A stretch of DNA of 64,000 nucleotides. Source: Deltaproteobacteria bacterium. GTDB taxonomy: Bacteria > Desulfobacterota > Desulfobacteria > Desulfobacterales > GCA-2748835. Both the position numbers and the translations under genes were made by a program. Numbering within the stretch: the stretch's first letter is position 1; every line of letters begins with the position of its first letter. This document shows, piece after piece, positions 23,828-32,869 of this stretch. The notes below the pieces were generated by a model. It was not told where the DNA came from, did not search any database, and saw nothing but the letters and a program-made list of their open reading frames with translations. The stretch is from positions 87,838 through 151,837 of the forward strand of contig PDTL01000014.1 of the NCBI GenBank assembly GCA_002748835.1, written 5' to 3'.

Positions 23828-26257
23828 TTATTTTTTTTCAGACGCTTGTGTCCGTTTTAAGCACGCCTCTGTTTTAATCCGGTCAACAGAGTCAAAAAGC
23901 GTATTCTGAAGGGCCTCCACTTCCATGATCATTCCAATGACATCATCAAAACCGCGGTCATAATTTTTGCCGAGTGCAAGCAACTTGTCTATTTTTTCCT
24001 GGAGCTGGTTGTTGGTCTCAACTGTTTTTTTCCACGCTTTAGTATCGGTAAAACTCCGCCCGGCACTTTTGGTAATCCACTGATTGAAAGGTGAGGGTTT
24101 TTCCTCACTAGCCGAGACGGTCTTGGCTGAAATGGCTTCTGTGAGTGCACAGGTATAGTTGATCATTTCAAGTTTAAGCGCCGCGATTTCAAAAACAAAC
24201 TCCATATCACAGATTTGATCCATGGGGCGTTTCAGGGTTTTGGCCCGCTGTGCGGTTGCCACCAGGCTGTCAATTTCAAATTGTACCGCTTCGGAATATT
24301 GGCTCACGCTCTCACTGACGGAGGTGTTTATTTCATTGATTCTACCCACTTCCTCAGATGTCGTGGAAAGCACGGACATCATCTTTAGCTGTTCGTTTGA
24401 TCCCTCTGCAACCTGATTGACTGTATGGACAACGGAATTGATCGTATTGTTTATTTCGGCCAAGGCCTGCTTGGTCTGAAAGGATAGGGCCTTAACCTCT
24501 TGGGATACAACGGCAAATCCTTTACCATGTTCTCCTGCACGGGCGGCTTCAATGGTGGCATTCAGCGCCAGCAGATCTGTTTGTTCGGCTATATCGGTTA
24601 TAGTGCTGATAATATTTTTCATCAGCCGGGTTTGCTCAAGCAGGGAACCCACCTTTTCATTGTTTATTTCGATATGACTGGATATTTCCCGGATGGATGC
24701 GATGGATGTGTTAATTGATGCAGACTGCTTTGTGGCCGCATCCTGAAGTTCATCTGATACCTGATTCAGCATCTCTGCACTTTTTTCCAGTTTTTCACCG
24801 ATATTGAAGATAAATGACATCAATTCGGAAATAGATATCCCCAAGGTGTTGATGGAGGAGATAACCCCGCCCATACTGCCTGATGCATGCCCGACTTCAA
24901 GCTGTATTGTGAAATTTGATTCTGAAAATGACAAAATTGCGTTGGATATATTCTCAAATTGCTCGCGGGTGCTTGATAGCAGACGGTTGAAGTTATCCAC
25001 AAGCAGGGTAAAATCTTCCTGCTCCGTATTGGTTTCCAGCTGCAGGTGGTAAAAACCACTTTGAACCTGTTTAACAGCCGATTCCACTTCAGCGATGGTT
25101 TGAATATTCTGTTCGGCAATAGTGTTGTCACGAAGAAAAAGGGCTTTTGTTTTTACCATGTTTTCATTGATGACCGCGGCCATTTCACCGATTTCATCTC
25201 GTGAAGCGATAGGTATGGGTTCCGCATCCTTCTTTTCCCGGTTTAAAAATCCAAAAAAGTCGGTCAGGCCGTTTCGAAACCTTGTCAATGGTTTCAGCAC
25301 CATCCAGTGAAGCGACACCATCATACACACCAGAACCACAGCCATGAGCGTGACAATCAAGGCCAGGTAGGAATAGGATATCCGCTTGGCGACAGCCAGA
25401 CGGGAGTTAAGGATCTCTATATTTTCACCGATGACATGGATGCCTACCTGTTTATCCTGAAAATCCAGGACGGGCTTGAATGTGACAAAGTAATTTTCAG
25501 TTATCAGGTATCCCTGTTCGAGCAGGGTCTGATAATCCAGCTTCTGGGCAAATCTCACCGTTTCCTCAGTGAACCATTTCTTGTTGGACACATAATAACG
25601 GTCAATTTTTACGTTTTTACCAAGGGCGGGGGACAGGGCGGCCAGTTGCGCATTGGCAAGTAGTATATAGTGTTTTCCAGCCTTTTTGAAATCACGGTTA
25701 ACGCTGCCAACGCCTTGAATAAACTCCAGGGTGCCTAAATATTCGCCCGCTGCTGAAACTGGGACAATACCGCGAATGGTAAGCCCCACAAATCCGGCCT
25801 CGAACCCGGACCAGCCCTTTTTGTTCGTCGCCACATATTCCAGACTGTGCCGAAACCCTTTTAAATCGTCTCCATATTTTTTACGATTCCAGCTTCTGAC
25901 AAAGGACGTGAGATCAGGGGAGTGCAGGTGGAGTTTGATATTCTGAAAATTTGAGTTTTTCTTATAGAGGCTTCCGATGACACTGATGACTTCATGCGCC
26001 AGCTCCCTGTCTTTATGCTGAAGCGCATTTTGAATATTATGGTTGGCGGCAAAGCCGATGGCATTGGTCAAACCAATATCCTTTTTTTTGTTGACCTGTG
26101 CCGTTATCTCATTGTGCAGAGCCGTTATCCGTTCATCAATCTGCTGCTCAACGAGTCTGTTACTGGTGATCCAGGAGTAGACCATGCCGACACTCACGCC
26201 TGTAAGGCCCAGGATGATGATGACAAAAAGAATTTTTAAGTAGATACTGACTTTCAT
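23828..26257 (-). CDS. Methyl-accepting chemotaxis protein with periplasmic sensor
   Basis: An 809-residue chemoreceptor. TM1 is at about residues 7-30, a large ~260-residue periplasmic region (probable double-Cache type) follows, then TM2 near 293-318 and a HAMP segment. The signalling hairpin is clear: [30 protein letters not shown] tip. After it comes an extra ~120-residue helical C-terminus that looks like a CZB domain without its zinc ligands (see findings). ATG 26257 is preceded by GAGGG; an upstream in-frame ATG at 26344 would precede the promoter-proximal leader and add 29 implausible residues. It would signal to CheA/CheW to bias flagellar rotation. The ligand is unknown. Confidence 0.93.
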   Translation of the reverse strand: MKVSIYLKILFVIIILGLTGVSVGMVYSWITSNRLVEQQIDERITALHNEITAQVNKKKDIGLTNAIGFAANHNIQNALQHKDRELAHEVISVIGSLYKKNSNFQNIKLHLHSPDLTSFVRSWNRKKYGDDLKGFRHSLEYVATNKKGWSGFEAGFVGLTIRGIVPVSAAGEYLGTLEFIQGVGSVNRDFKKAGKHYILLANAQLAALSPALGKNVKIDRYYVSNKKWFTEETVRFAQKLDYQTLLEQGYLITENYFVTFKPVLDFQDKQVGIHVIGENIEILNSRLAVAKRISYSYLALIVTLMAVVLVCMMVSLHWMVLKPLTRFRNGLTDFFGFLNREKKDAEPIPIASRDEIGEMAAVINENMVKTKALFLRDNTIAEQNIQTIAEVESAVKQVQSGFYHLQLETNTEQEDFTLLVDNFNRLLSSTREQFENISNAILSFSESNFTIQLEVGHASGSMGGVISSINTLGISISELMSFIFNIGEKLEKSAEMLNQVSDELQDAATKQSASINTSIASIREISSHIEINNEKVGSLLEQTRLMKNIISTITDIAEQTDLLALNATIEAARAGEHGKGFAVVSQEVKALSFQTKQALAEINNTINSVVHTVNQVAEGSNEQLKMMSVLSTTSEEVGRINEINTSVSESVSQYSEAVQFEIDSLVATAQRAKTLKRPMDQICDMEFVFEIAALKLEMINYTCALTEAISAKTVSASEEKPSPFNQWITKSAGRSFTDTKAWKKTVETNNQLQEKIDKLLALGKNYDRGFDDVIGMIMEVEALQNTLFDSVDRIKTEACLKRTQASEKK

Positions 26258-26359
26258 GTTGCCCTCATAGGGTATTGTCTGAGAAATATAAAACTGACCC
26301 CTAACGGCGTACCCACAATGACAGGCACACCCAGATAAAAACAAGCTAATAAATACAAA

Positions 26360-26389
26360 ACTATATCACAACATTGTTGCGGAGGTCAA
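26360..26389 (-). promoter_or_regulatory. Sigma-70-type promoter of the chemoreceptor gene
   Basis: On the minus strand TTGACC (26389-26384) and TATAGT (26365-26360) are separated by 18 bases. The spacer contains the 11-base palindrome CAACATTGTTG, a possible operator. The predicted leader is about 95 bases long. Confidence 0.55.
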
Positions 26390-26521
26390 ATAAGGTTCCA
26401 GGCCCCTTCTCTTTCTATGGGCTATTCAGACAACGGTATTCACAGGCAGGGTGTCGTTAGCATTCCTAGTCAGGGCATGTGTTCGGACCCCGCCATTGAC
26501 TACGTCATTTCTGATGGGCGG

Positions 26522-26890
26522 TCATTGCTCGTTTCGTTCTCGCCGTTGCGTGATCCAGATGTAATGATGGATGGCTTCAGCATCTTCAGGGGCCAGGTCC
26601 ACAAACGCACAGCTACAGTGATGGGGCGGATCAATTCGAATAATTTCAAGGGTCACCGGTAGATGGCGGTTCGGGAGAATGATGTCTCCTGAAATGCGTG
26701 TGCCGGTTTCAACGTCCGGAATATCGATGGACAGCCCAGCCGCACTGATATCGGTCACGGAAAGTGATTTTTCCTGAAACCGCAGGCTCACCGGATTCTT
26801 TTCGGGCGGTGTAAACCGAAACGCAGACCGTCTGTCATACGATTCATGTACAAACAGGGTCGATTCATTTTTTTTCTTTTTCCAGAACAA
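26522..26890 (-). CDS. PilZ-domain protein, c-di-GMP binding
   Basis: A 122-residue protein with one PilZ domain. The c-di-GMP signature is complete: R-S-A-F-R (RxxxR) near residue 20 and D-I-S-A-A-G (DxSxxG) about 28 residues later. No ATG fits; I chose TTG 26890 because AGGAG lies 8 bases upstream and the PilZ fold starts soon after. This start overlaps motB by 26 bases, so translation is likely coupled. Sitting directly behind motA-motB, it is a good candidate for a flagellar brake or stator modulator of the YcgR type, though it lacks the YcgR N-terminal domain. Confidence 0.8.
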   Translation of the reverse strand: MFWKKKKNESTLFVHESYDRRSAFRFTPPEKNPVSLRFQEKSLSVTDISAAGLSIDIPDVETGTRISGDIILPNRHLPVTLEIIRIDPPHHCSCAFVDLAPEDAEAIHHYIWITQRRERNEQ

Positions 26891-27593
26891 ACTCAACTCT
26901 CCTGTTAATGGCCCGGTGAACCGGCGTATCGTTCGGGATAATCGGCAGCATATCCGCATATCCGGTGGCGGTCAACCGGTAGGGGGAGATGCCTTTTTGT
27001 ATCATGAATTTCAGCACGCCAGTGGCCCGAACCGCTGACAACTCCCAGTTGGACGGAAATTGGGAGGTGGAAATGGGGACATTGTCCGTGTGCCCCTTGA
27101 TGTTGACATGATACTGCGGGTATGACCGAATGATGCGGGCGATATCATTGAGTACAGGCCGTGCCCGATCAGATAGATCCGCGGTACCGGATCGGAAAAG
27201 AATTTTTCCCTGCACCCGGATGGTGATCTTGTTGTCCATCATCTGGAGGACAATGTAGTCACCTATTTTTCGGTCGGTAATAAATTTTTTTACATCACTG
27301 ATAATGCGTTCATCTGTGGACCGCAGTCCGGCAATATCTTCAATGGAGATGGCGTTATCTACCGCTTTGGGTGTCTGGAGCAGCTGTGTCAGGCCAACGG
27401 AGGGGCTGGATTCGCTCAGGCTGACCCGGATGGACGCAATGGCGATCTTGAATTTTTCAAGGCTGAGGGACGACATGGAGTAGAGGAACACAAAAAACAC
27501 GAGCAGCAGGGTGACCAGATCCGAGTAAGTGACGATCCAGGCGGTCTGCGCTTCAGCTTCGTCGAGCAGATCCCTATGGCGGTTCTGGTTCAT
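26865..27593 (-). CDS. motB: Flagellar motor stator protein MotB
   Basis: MotB anchors the stator to peptidoglycan and carries the proton-accepting Asp. The single membrane helix starts in T-Y-S-D-L-V-T-L-L-L (residues ~22-42), with the critical Asp in place. The C-terminal OmpA-like domain has G-H-T-D-N-V-P and N-W-E-L-S-A-V-R-A, the peptidoglycan-binding motif. 242 residues. Its ATG shares one base with the motA stop (TAATG). The gene is part of the run PP2C - kinase - srkA remnant - motA - motB - pilZ. Whether it uses protons or sodium is not readable with confidence. Confidence 0.93.
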   Translation of the reverse strand: MNQNRHRDLLDEAEAQTAWIVTYSDLVTLLLVFFVFLYSMSSLSLEKFKIAIASIRVSLSESSPSVGLTQLLQTPKAVDNAISIEDIAGLRSTDERIISDVKKFITDRKIGDYIVLQMMDNKITIRVQGKILFRSGTADLSDRARPVLNDIARIIRSYPQYHVNIKGHTDNVPISTSQFPSNWELSAVRATGVLKFMIQKGISPYRLTATGYADMLPIIPNDTPVHRAINRRVEFVLEKEKK

Positions 27594-28363
27594 TATCTCC
27601 GCTCCATTTCATTGAGGGGTCTGCGGTTTTGTTCGGGAATAAACGAAGAAATGGATTCATACATGACCAGCGGATTATTGCTTTTGAGGATGGATATCGA
27701 CCCCTCAAGCATGATTTGAAGGTTGATGACCTCGCGCACGGTGCGGGCCTTGAGCTTGCCTGCAATGGGCAGGAAAAACAAGGTGGCGAGAAGGGATCCG
27801 TAAAACGTGGTGAGCAGGGCCACGGCCATGGCTGGACCGATGACGGAAGGATCCTGAAGCTTACTGAGCATCTGGACGAGCCCGATCAGGGTGCCGAGCA
27901 TGCCGAAGGCCGGGGCATAGGTCCCCATTTTTCGAAAGACGTCCTGCACCCCAAAGTGCCGGAGCTTCAGGGTATCGATTTCCGTCTGAAGAGAAGAGCG
28001 GATCAGATCTTCTTCCGATCCGTCAGCAATGAGGCCCAGGGCTTTTTTCAGAAACCCGTGTTCTGTGTTGACCTTACTGAGTTCCAGAAGTCCCTGCCGG
28101 CGACTGATGTGACAGAGCCGGATCATGGTGGAGACCATGTGGTTGGGGTCATCCGTATCCTGCAGAAACACGAGAAATGCGGCTTTGAAGGCGGCCAGGA
28201 CATCCTTGAGGGGAAAGGTGAGCAGCGTGGTGGCAAGAGTGCCGCCAAAGACGATCATCAGGCCAGGAATATTGATAAAATGATACGCATCACCGCCGAG
28301 CAAAATCGCACTGACGATCAGAGAAATACCTGAAAAAATACCAATAAGTGAAGCGATATCCAT
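27593..28363 (-). CDS. motA: Flagellar motor stator protein MotA
   Basis: MotA and MotB form the ion channel that drives flagellar rotation. The 256-residue protein has four hydrophobic segments: S-L-I-G-I-F-S-G-I near the N-terminus, P-G-L-M-I-V-F-G-G-T, and the C-terminal pair with A-P-A-F-G-M-L-G-T-L-I-G-L and A-L-L-T-T-F-Y-G-S-L-L-A. The last two carry the conserved Pro and the pore-lining residues. A large cytoplasmic loop lies between TM2 and TM3, as expected. An AGGA precedes the ATG. It follows the srkA remnant by 15 bases. Confidence 0.95.
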   Translation of the reverse strand: MDIASLIGIFSGISLIVSAILLGGDAYHFINIPGLMIVFGGTLATTLLTFPLKDVLAAFKAAFLVFLQDTDDPNHMVSTMIRLCHISRRQGLLELSKVNTEHGFLKKALGLIADGSEEDLIRSSLQTEIDTLKLRHFGVQDVFRKMGTYAPAFGMLGTLIGLVQMLSKLQDPSVIGPAMAVALLTTFYGSLLATLFFLPIAGKLKARTVREVINLQIMLEGSISILKSNNPLVMYESISSFIPEQNRRPLNEMERR

Positions 28364-28378
28364 GTGACGTGGTCCTGT

Positions 28379-28768
28379 TTACGAAGGTACGGCATGTGCA
28401 TTTTCGGTAACCGGGTAACTATACGCGGATTGAATTCGTTTTGTCAAAACGGTTGAAGGCGTATCGCAGGCTGACTTAGACATATCTGGTATTTCCGCAT
28501 CTACGCAGTCTTTGACCAGGGCATGTTCTTCCCGGATGGCCTCCGGCTCCCAGCGTCCGGGACGGTAAAACTTGACGACCAGACGCGTACCGTCTTCGTC
28601 CATCCGCTCGTAGACCCGGTTGATATGGCTTTGCAGGGGGGTGGTCAGGCCAGTGAACTGGTGGTCTGTTGCCCACTCTACAGCCATGAGTATACGATCC
28701 GGGCTCAGACGTTCAAAGTCGCCCAGCGGCGGGGTTGCGGACGGCGCCGCAGGGTTGATCTGTGACAT
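28379..28768 (-). pseudogene. Truncated SrkA/YihE-type stress kinase remnant
   Basis: The first ~95 residues follow the N-terminus of stress-response kinase A (SrkA/RdoA/YihE): L-S-P-D-R-I-L near residue 21, S-H-I-N-R-V-Y in place of the usual S-Y-E-N-R-V-Y, V-V-K-F-Y-R-P-G-R-W, and E-E-H then D-A-E-I-P. After E-I-P the similarity stops and a ~35-residue unrelated tail runs to a stop. Full-length SrkA has about 330 residues, including the catalytic loop, all missing here. The kinase would be inactive. A deletion removing the 3' part and joining the rest to the motA upstream region is the simplest explanation; a new short functional protein is the alternative. Confidence 0.65.
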
Positions 28769-28784
28769 GGATACTGACTTTCTA

Positions 28785-30464
28785 TTAATCAGAGGTGTCC
28801 CGGTGACAGATTAGGCGAAGGCCCAGGTTGGCGTAACGCAGGTCAGGGGCGAAGCGTCTCCGGTCAATGACCCGGCAGCGCTGGGGCGGGAGGTTCCACG
28901 CACCGCCTCTGCCCACCCGGCTTCGCTGTGCGGCAGGTATCGCAATCGCAGCATGCTCCCCTGCCATGGGCAGATGCGTGTCCGCATTGCTCTGGTATGG
29001 ATCTTCGCACCACTCGGACACATTGCCGCACAGGTCGTAGATGCCAAGCGCATTGGGCTGTTTTTCTCCCACGGGATGGGTGGTATACATGCTGTTCCCC
29101 TTGTGCCAGGCCACGAGGTCCGGGTCGTCACTTCCTGAAAAGCGATACACGTCTTCAGGCTGGCGTGCTGCGTATTCCCACTGGTATTCAAAGGGGAATC
29201 CCAAGGTATAATTTCCCGGTCCAAGGGCATTGAGGCGGTCGATGAAGTCTTTTGCCTCATACCATGAGATTTGTTCTACCGGGTGCCGGCCCCCTTTTTT
29301 GAAATGGGAGGGGTTGGTTTTCATGATTTTATACCATTCTGCCTGAGTAACGGGATATTTGGCCATCCAGAAACCTTCCACGTCAACTTCATGGGTCGGC
29401 GTTTCATTGTCCCGTGTGGTGGGATCGGTATCTGTGCCGCCCATGATGAAACAACCATCCGGTACCCAGACAAAGGGCATACCCAGTACCGGCTCTTCCC
29501 AGCGTCTGGATCTGGTCGGGAACGCTTTTTTTATCGGTTGTCGGGATGGCTGGGATGCGGCGGGTCCGGGGGCTGCGTGCGTTACCTCAAGAAAGGGGGG
29601 ATCTTCGTCAAAAATACGGATGATATGCTCAAAACTAGGGGGCCGCTGCATGGGGTCGAAGTTCAGGCTCTGCGAGATGCCGTTTCGGATATGCTGGGGA
29701 AGTTTCCGGTTATGCAGGGCAACACCGCCGTGCTTTTTCATGAGCCCGATCCGCTCAAGGAAGTCCTTGTCGTCATGGGGCAGCCGGCCTTCGCACAGAA
29801 AGTATGCAATCAGGCCAAAGGCAAATATCATGCTGGGCAGATCCGGGGATTTGCCTTCGAGGATCAGCTCCGGGGCAGACCACGCCGGAGAAAGCTGGGT
29901 GCCAGCTGCTGTCATGGAAAGTGAGTGCAGCCGCTTGAATCCGCCGAGGTCTCCGATGACCAGCTCATTCCTGCGGGTCACCAGGAGATTGGAGGGTTTC
30001 AGGTCAGTGAAGAGAAACCGGTCCGCTCCTGTTGCTGTGATGCGGCTCAGGGTGCGTGCAAGGGTGACGGAGAAGCGCCGGATGTCTGCCAGGGGCAGGG
30101 GAAAATGGTCCAGCACGTAATTCTGGAGATTGAACGGGCAGTATTCCATGAGAATGACGAGGTCTGCCTGGAACTGATGTTTTATGGTGTCATGCTCGAG
30201 AAAATGGAAATCATGAATATCAATGACCCCTTCCCCCTTGATGGCTTCGTAGTATTCGAGCACTGCATGAAAATCCCGGGAGAGCTTGGAGATCAGTTCT
30301 GTCTGGGAGGAAAACTCCAGGCTGCGTTCGGCCATGATGGGCACAACTTTGGCGGCACGGGTTTTCAAGTTGTCTTTCACAAGATAGACACTGCCGTAAA
30401 GACCTTCACCGATCTTTTCAACCGTCTGATACGTGGGCATGCAGCGCTTGAGGAGTTTTTCCAT
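28785..30464 (-). CDS. Ser/Thr protein kinase with C-terminal FGE/sulfatase-modifying-factor-like domain
   Basis: A 559-residue cytoplasmic protein. The N-terminal kinase domain (~1-290) has the glycine loop G-E-G-L-Y-G-S-V, the ATP-binding Lys in A-A-K-V-V, a catalytic loop T-D-L-K-P-S-N (Asp, Lys and Asn kept; the usual HR before D replaced by F-T), a metal-binding D-L-G instead of DFG, and W-S-A-P-E. It is therefore probably active. The C-terminal domain (~330-559) has the formylglycine-generating-enzyme fold with G-N-V-S-E-W and R-G-G-A-W, but the first of the two catalytic cysteines is Leu. It is likely a binding module. The gene sits one base after the PP2C phosphatase, so the two form a kinase/phosphatase pair. 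Confidence 0.9.
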   Translation of the reverse strand: MEKLLKRCMPTYQTVEKIGEGLYGSVYLVKDNLKTRAAKVVPIMAERSLEFSSQTELISKLSRDFHAVLEYYEAIKGEGVIDIHDFHFLEHDTIKHQFQADLVILMEYCPFNLQNYVLDHFPLPLADIRRFSVTLARTLSRITATGADRFLFTDLKPSNLLVTRRNELVIGDLGGFKRLHSLSMTAAGTQLSPAWSAPELILEGKSPDLPSMIFAFGLIAYFLCEGRLPHDDKDFLERIGLMKKHGGVALHNRKLPQHIRNGISQSLNFDPMQRPPSFEHIIRIFDEDPPFLEVTHAAPGPAASQPSRQPIKKAFPTRSRRWEEPVLGMPFVWVPDGCFIMGGTDTDPTTRDNETPTHEVDVEGFWMAKYPVTQAEWYKIMKTNPSHFKKGGRHPVEQISWYEAKDFIDRLNALGPGNYTLGFPFEYQWEYAARQPEDVYRFSGSDDPDLVAWHKGNSMYTTHPVGEKQPNALGIYDLCGNVSEWCEDPYQSNADTHLPMAGEHAAIAIPAAQRSRVGRGGAWNLPPQRCRVIDRRRFAPDLRYANLGLRLICHRDTSD

Positions 30465-30465
30465 G

Positions 30466-31197
30466 TCAGGGGTAAATCTCCGCGAGAATAAAGCTTGTAT
30501 TGTCCTTCAGCCCCTTTTCGGAGAGTGCCTCGAGCAGGGCTTTGCCCGGCGCCTCAACGACGCTGGTCAGAATTTGGTGGAGTTGGTGATCCGGATACAG
30601 GTCACTGACACCGTCCGAACAGATCAGCAGCCGGGTGGGACTGTCAATGGGATACTCTATGATAAACGGCTGGTGTTTACCCCAGATATCCTGGAAGGCC
30701 GGTCCGATACCGAAGGAGACCAGATTCCGGTAAGGGTGGGTGAATGCTTCTTCCGAGGAGATTGCACCTGTATCGATCATTTCCTGGACATAGGAATGAT
30801 CGTGGGAGATGCAGCGGATGGTGTCGGTGTCGTAGGTATAGACCCTGCTGTCACCGGCATTGAAGACGGTGATGCTGGTGTCTCTTACAATCACGCCGGC
30901 AATGGTGGTTCCGGAATTGCCGGAGAGGTCTGCTTCCGCACTCTGCTGAATGGTATAGAGCAGGTGTTCTACGTCGTTCGATGTTTCGGGCATTTCAGCT
31001 TCTGCAGTGGTTAGCAGCTCGCTGCAGGCAAATGCGCTGGCTTTTTCTCCGTGGGAGTGACCGCCCATGCCGTCACAGACGGCAAGGAAACAGTCCGGGC
31101 CCAGGAGTTCAACTTCATGATACAGATGATTTTCCTGAAAGAAATTCTGGCCGACCAGCAGGCTGTCTTCCTGATTGGTCCGGGGGCCGAGTTCCAT
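30466..31197 (-). CDS. PP2C-type Ser/Thr protein phosphatase
   Basis: A 243-residue metal-dependent phosphatase. Motifs in order: N-Q-E-D-S near the N-terminus, A-V-C-D-G-M-G-G-H (metal-binding Asp and Gly), G-T-T-I-A-G, N-A-G-D-S-R-V-Y, and C-S-D-G-V-S-D with a final D-N-T-S. It would reverse phosphorylation by the adjacent kinase. The ATG at 31197 is the first canonical start, but the family's first beta strand seems to be encoded upstream of it; an ATC at 31221 with AAAGGA eight bases before it is a possible non-canonical start. A strong promoter lies upstream (31328-31356). Confidence 0.85.
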   Translation of the reverse strand: MELGPRTNQEDSLLVGQNFFQENHLYHEVELLGPDCFLAVCDGMGGHSHGEKASAFACSELLTTAEAEMPETSNDVEHLLYTIQQSAEADLSGNSGTTIAGVIVRDTSITVFNAGDSRVYTYDTDTIRCISHDHSYVQEMIDTGAISSEEAFTHPYRNLVSFGIGPAFQDIWGKHQPFIIEYPIDSPTRLLICSDGVSDLYPDHQLHQILTSVVEAPGKALLEALSEKGLKDNTSFILAEIYP

Positions 31198-31327
31198 GAT
31201 GTTGGTGCAATGGCAGCGGATAGTCTTGATCCTTTCGATAGCGGTGATGTTCAGGGCCGGTCTGCTTCGTGACGATACACGCGACGGAGGTCAGAGCTCA
31301 GCACTTTTTTTAAAACCCTGGTAGGCT

Positions 31328-31356
31328 ATTATGGCACAGCATACGCCCGCTGTCTA
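31328..31356 (-). promoter_or_regulatory. Strong sigma-70-type promoter of the phosphatase/kinase/motAB operon
   Basis: On the minus strand TAGACA (31356-31351) and CATAAT (31333-31328) are 17 bases apart, and TG-C just before the -10 makes an extended -10 element. The start would lie near 31321, about 120 bases before the first canonical phosphatase codon. Confidence 0.6.
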
Positions 31357-31443
31357 TAGGCTGCGGGACTCTGTTTTCTGTAAACGATCCTGTTGCGGCC
31401 GTAAAGGTGGCGTAGCATCCTTCCGTTCGTGATGTGAATCCGG

Positions 31444-32604
31444 TCAGTTGCCTTTTATTTCCCGCGGGATTCGGGCGGTAATGGCGGAGGTGATTTCATA
31501 ATTGATGGTCCCGGCCCACCCGGCCACTGTTTCGGCCGACAGTGCACCCGTCTGATCCCGACCAAACAGGATTACCCGGTCTCCGGAGGAAACGTCTGGC
31601 GCTTCGGTTACATCGACCATGCACATGTCCATGCAGACGCGTCCGACAAGGGGACATGCGGTGCCATTTATCCGGACAACCGCTGTGTTGGACAGGCATC
31701 GAGGGTACCCGTCCGCATAGCCGATGGGCAGGGTGGCGATGCGCCGCTCTGATGCGGTAATATGGGTGCGGCCGTAGGAGATCGCTGTGTGTGCAGGAAC
31801 GGTTTTGAGATGGAGAATCCGGGTTTCCAGTGTCATGGCAGGGTTCAGATGGATGCGGGAGGTAAACGCCGGATCCGGATAAAGCCCGTAAATACCGATG
31901 CCGCAGCGGACACGGTCCAGCCGGCTGTCCGGCAGGCTGAGGGTTGCCGCCGTGTTGGCGGCATTCAGGGTGCCGGGGTCGATACCCCGGTTGCGAATGG
32001 CTGATACGGCGTCCATAAACCGCTGCACCTGGCGTCTGGCATGGGAAAGATCCGGCGCGTCGGCTGTCGCCAGGTGGGTCATGCACCCGTCAAGGGTCAG
32101 CCCCGTGTGCTGTGAAATGAAGGCGGCGATTTCTGCGGCTGCTTCCGGGGGAAACCCGAGCCGGCTCATACCTGTATCGATTTTGATCTGAATGGGGATC
32201 GGCTGGCCGGATTTTTCCCCGGTTGCGGCAAGGGCGCGTATCAGTTCACGGTCAGTCACAGTGGGAACGATCCGGTAACGGGCTGCAAGGTCTGCGGCTT
32301 CAGGAACGATGCTGCCCAGGACCTGGATGGGACAGGTGAACCCCTGGTGGCGAAGGTGGATCGCCTCTTCGATCAGCGCAACGCCCAGACAGTCGGCCCC
32401 GGCACGCAAAGCGGCGGAGGCGGCGATGCTGGCGCCGTGTCCGTATCCGTCAGCTTTGACAACGGCCATGAAACCGGCGGATCCGGCAAGCGATTTCAAG
32501 GTGGAGACATTTTGGGAGATGGCAGACGGATCAATCACTGCCCGTGTGGGTCGCATCCGTTGTATGGGATGACACGGGGCAGTCGGGGGCGTAAAAACGT
32601 GCAT
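31444..32604 (-). CDS. alr: Alanine racemase
   Basis: It interconverts L- and D-alanine for peptidoglycan synthesis using pyridoxal phosphate. The PLP Lys lies in V-V-K-A-D-G-Y-G-H-G, and the second catalytic base is the Tyr in I-S-Y-G-R-T. G-I-G-I-Y-G-L-Y and I-G-Y-A-D-G-Y-P complete the pattern. At 386 residues it is slightly longer than the usual ~360. ATG 32604 has AAGG at a fitting distance; ATG 32556 matches other family N-termini but has no ribosome-binding site. It lies 246 bases upstream of the phosphatase gene on the same strand and is probably a separate transcript. Confidence 0.95.
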   Translation of the reverse strand: MHVFTPPTAPCHPIQRMRPTRAVIDPSAISQNVSTLKSLAGSAGFMAVVKADGYGHGASIAASAALRAGADCLGVALIEEAIHLRHQGFTCPIQVLGSIVPEAADLAARYRIVPTVTDRELIRALAATGEKSGQPIPIQIKIDTGMSRLGFPPEAAAEIAAFISQHTGLTLDGCMTHLATADAPDLSHARRQVQRFMDAVSAIRNRGIDPGTLNAANTAATLSLPDSRLDRVRCGIGIYGLYPDPAFTSRIHLNPAMTLETRILHLKTVPAHTAISYGRTHITASERRIATLPIGYADGYPRCLSNTAVVRINGTACPLVGRVCMDMCMVDVTEAPDVSSGDRVILFGRDQTGALSAETVAGWAGTINYEITSAITARIPREIKGN

Positions 32605-32801
32605 GGGGCCGCCTTTTATTGCAGGAACAGTGGACGGATGTCCGGCATAAAACAGCTCTCATGGCCGCTATTCATGATCGGCCACATGGGGAGGGTCTCA
32701 TAAAATAAAGGAGAAGGCAAGCCGGTCGTGTGTTTCAAGGTGTAAAAAAAACGTATAGATACACGCGATGGGGTATCCAGTGACCGACGCATCAGAGACG
32801 G

Positions 32802-32830
32802 TTGACAAAGGACGCCTTCTCGCATATATT
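32802..32830 (+). promoter_or_regulatory. Sigma-70-type promoter of the giant sensor gene
   Basis: TTGACA (32802-32807) and TATATT (32825-32830) are separated by 17 bases. The start would be near 32837, 33 bases before the ATG at 32870. Confidence 0.6.
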
Positions 32831-32869
32831 CAATAAGTTACTAAAAAATGAAAGCGAAACGTATATCTG

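Noticed and set aside
28785..29480. Sulfatase-activating (FGE) activity for the kinase's C-terminal domain
   Set aside because: One of the two catalytic cysteines is replaced by Leu and no sulfatase gene is nearby.
31331..31346. TGGCAC-N5-ACGC as a possible sigma-54 promoter on the plus strand
   Set aside because: The -12 element lacks TTGC and the site faces away from any plus-strand gene; the same bases form part of a better minus-strand sigma-70 promoter.
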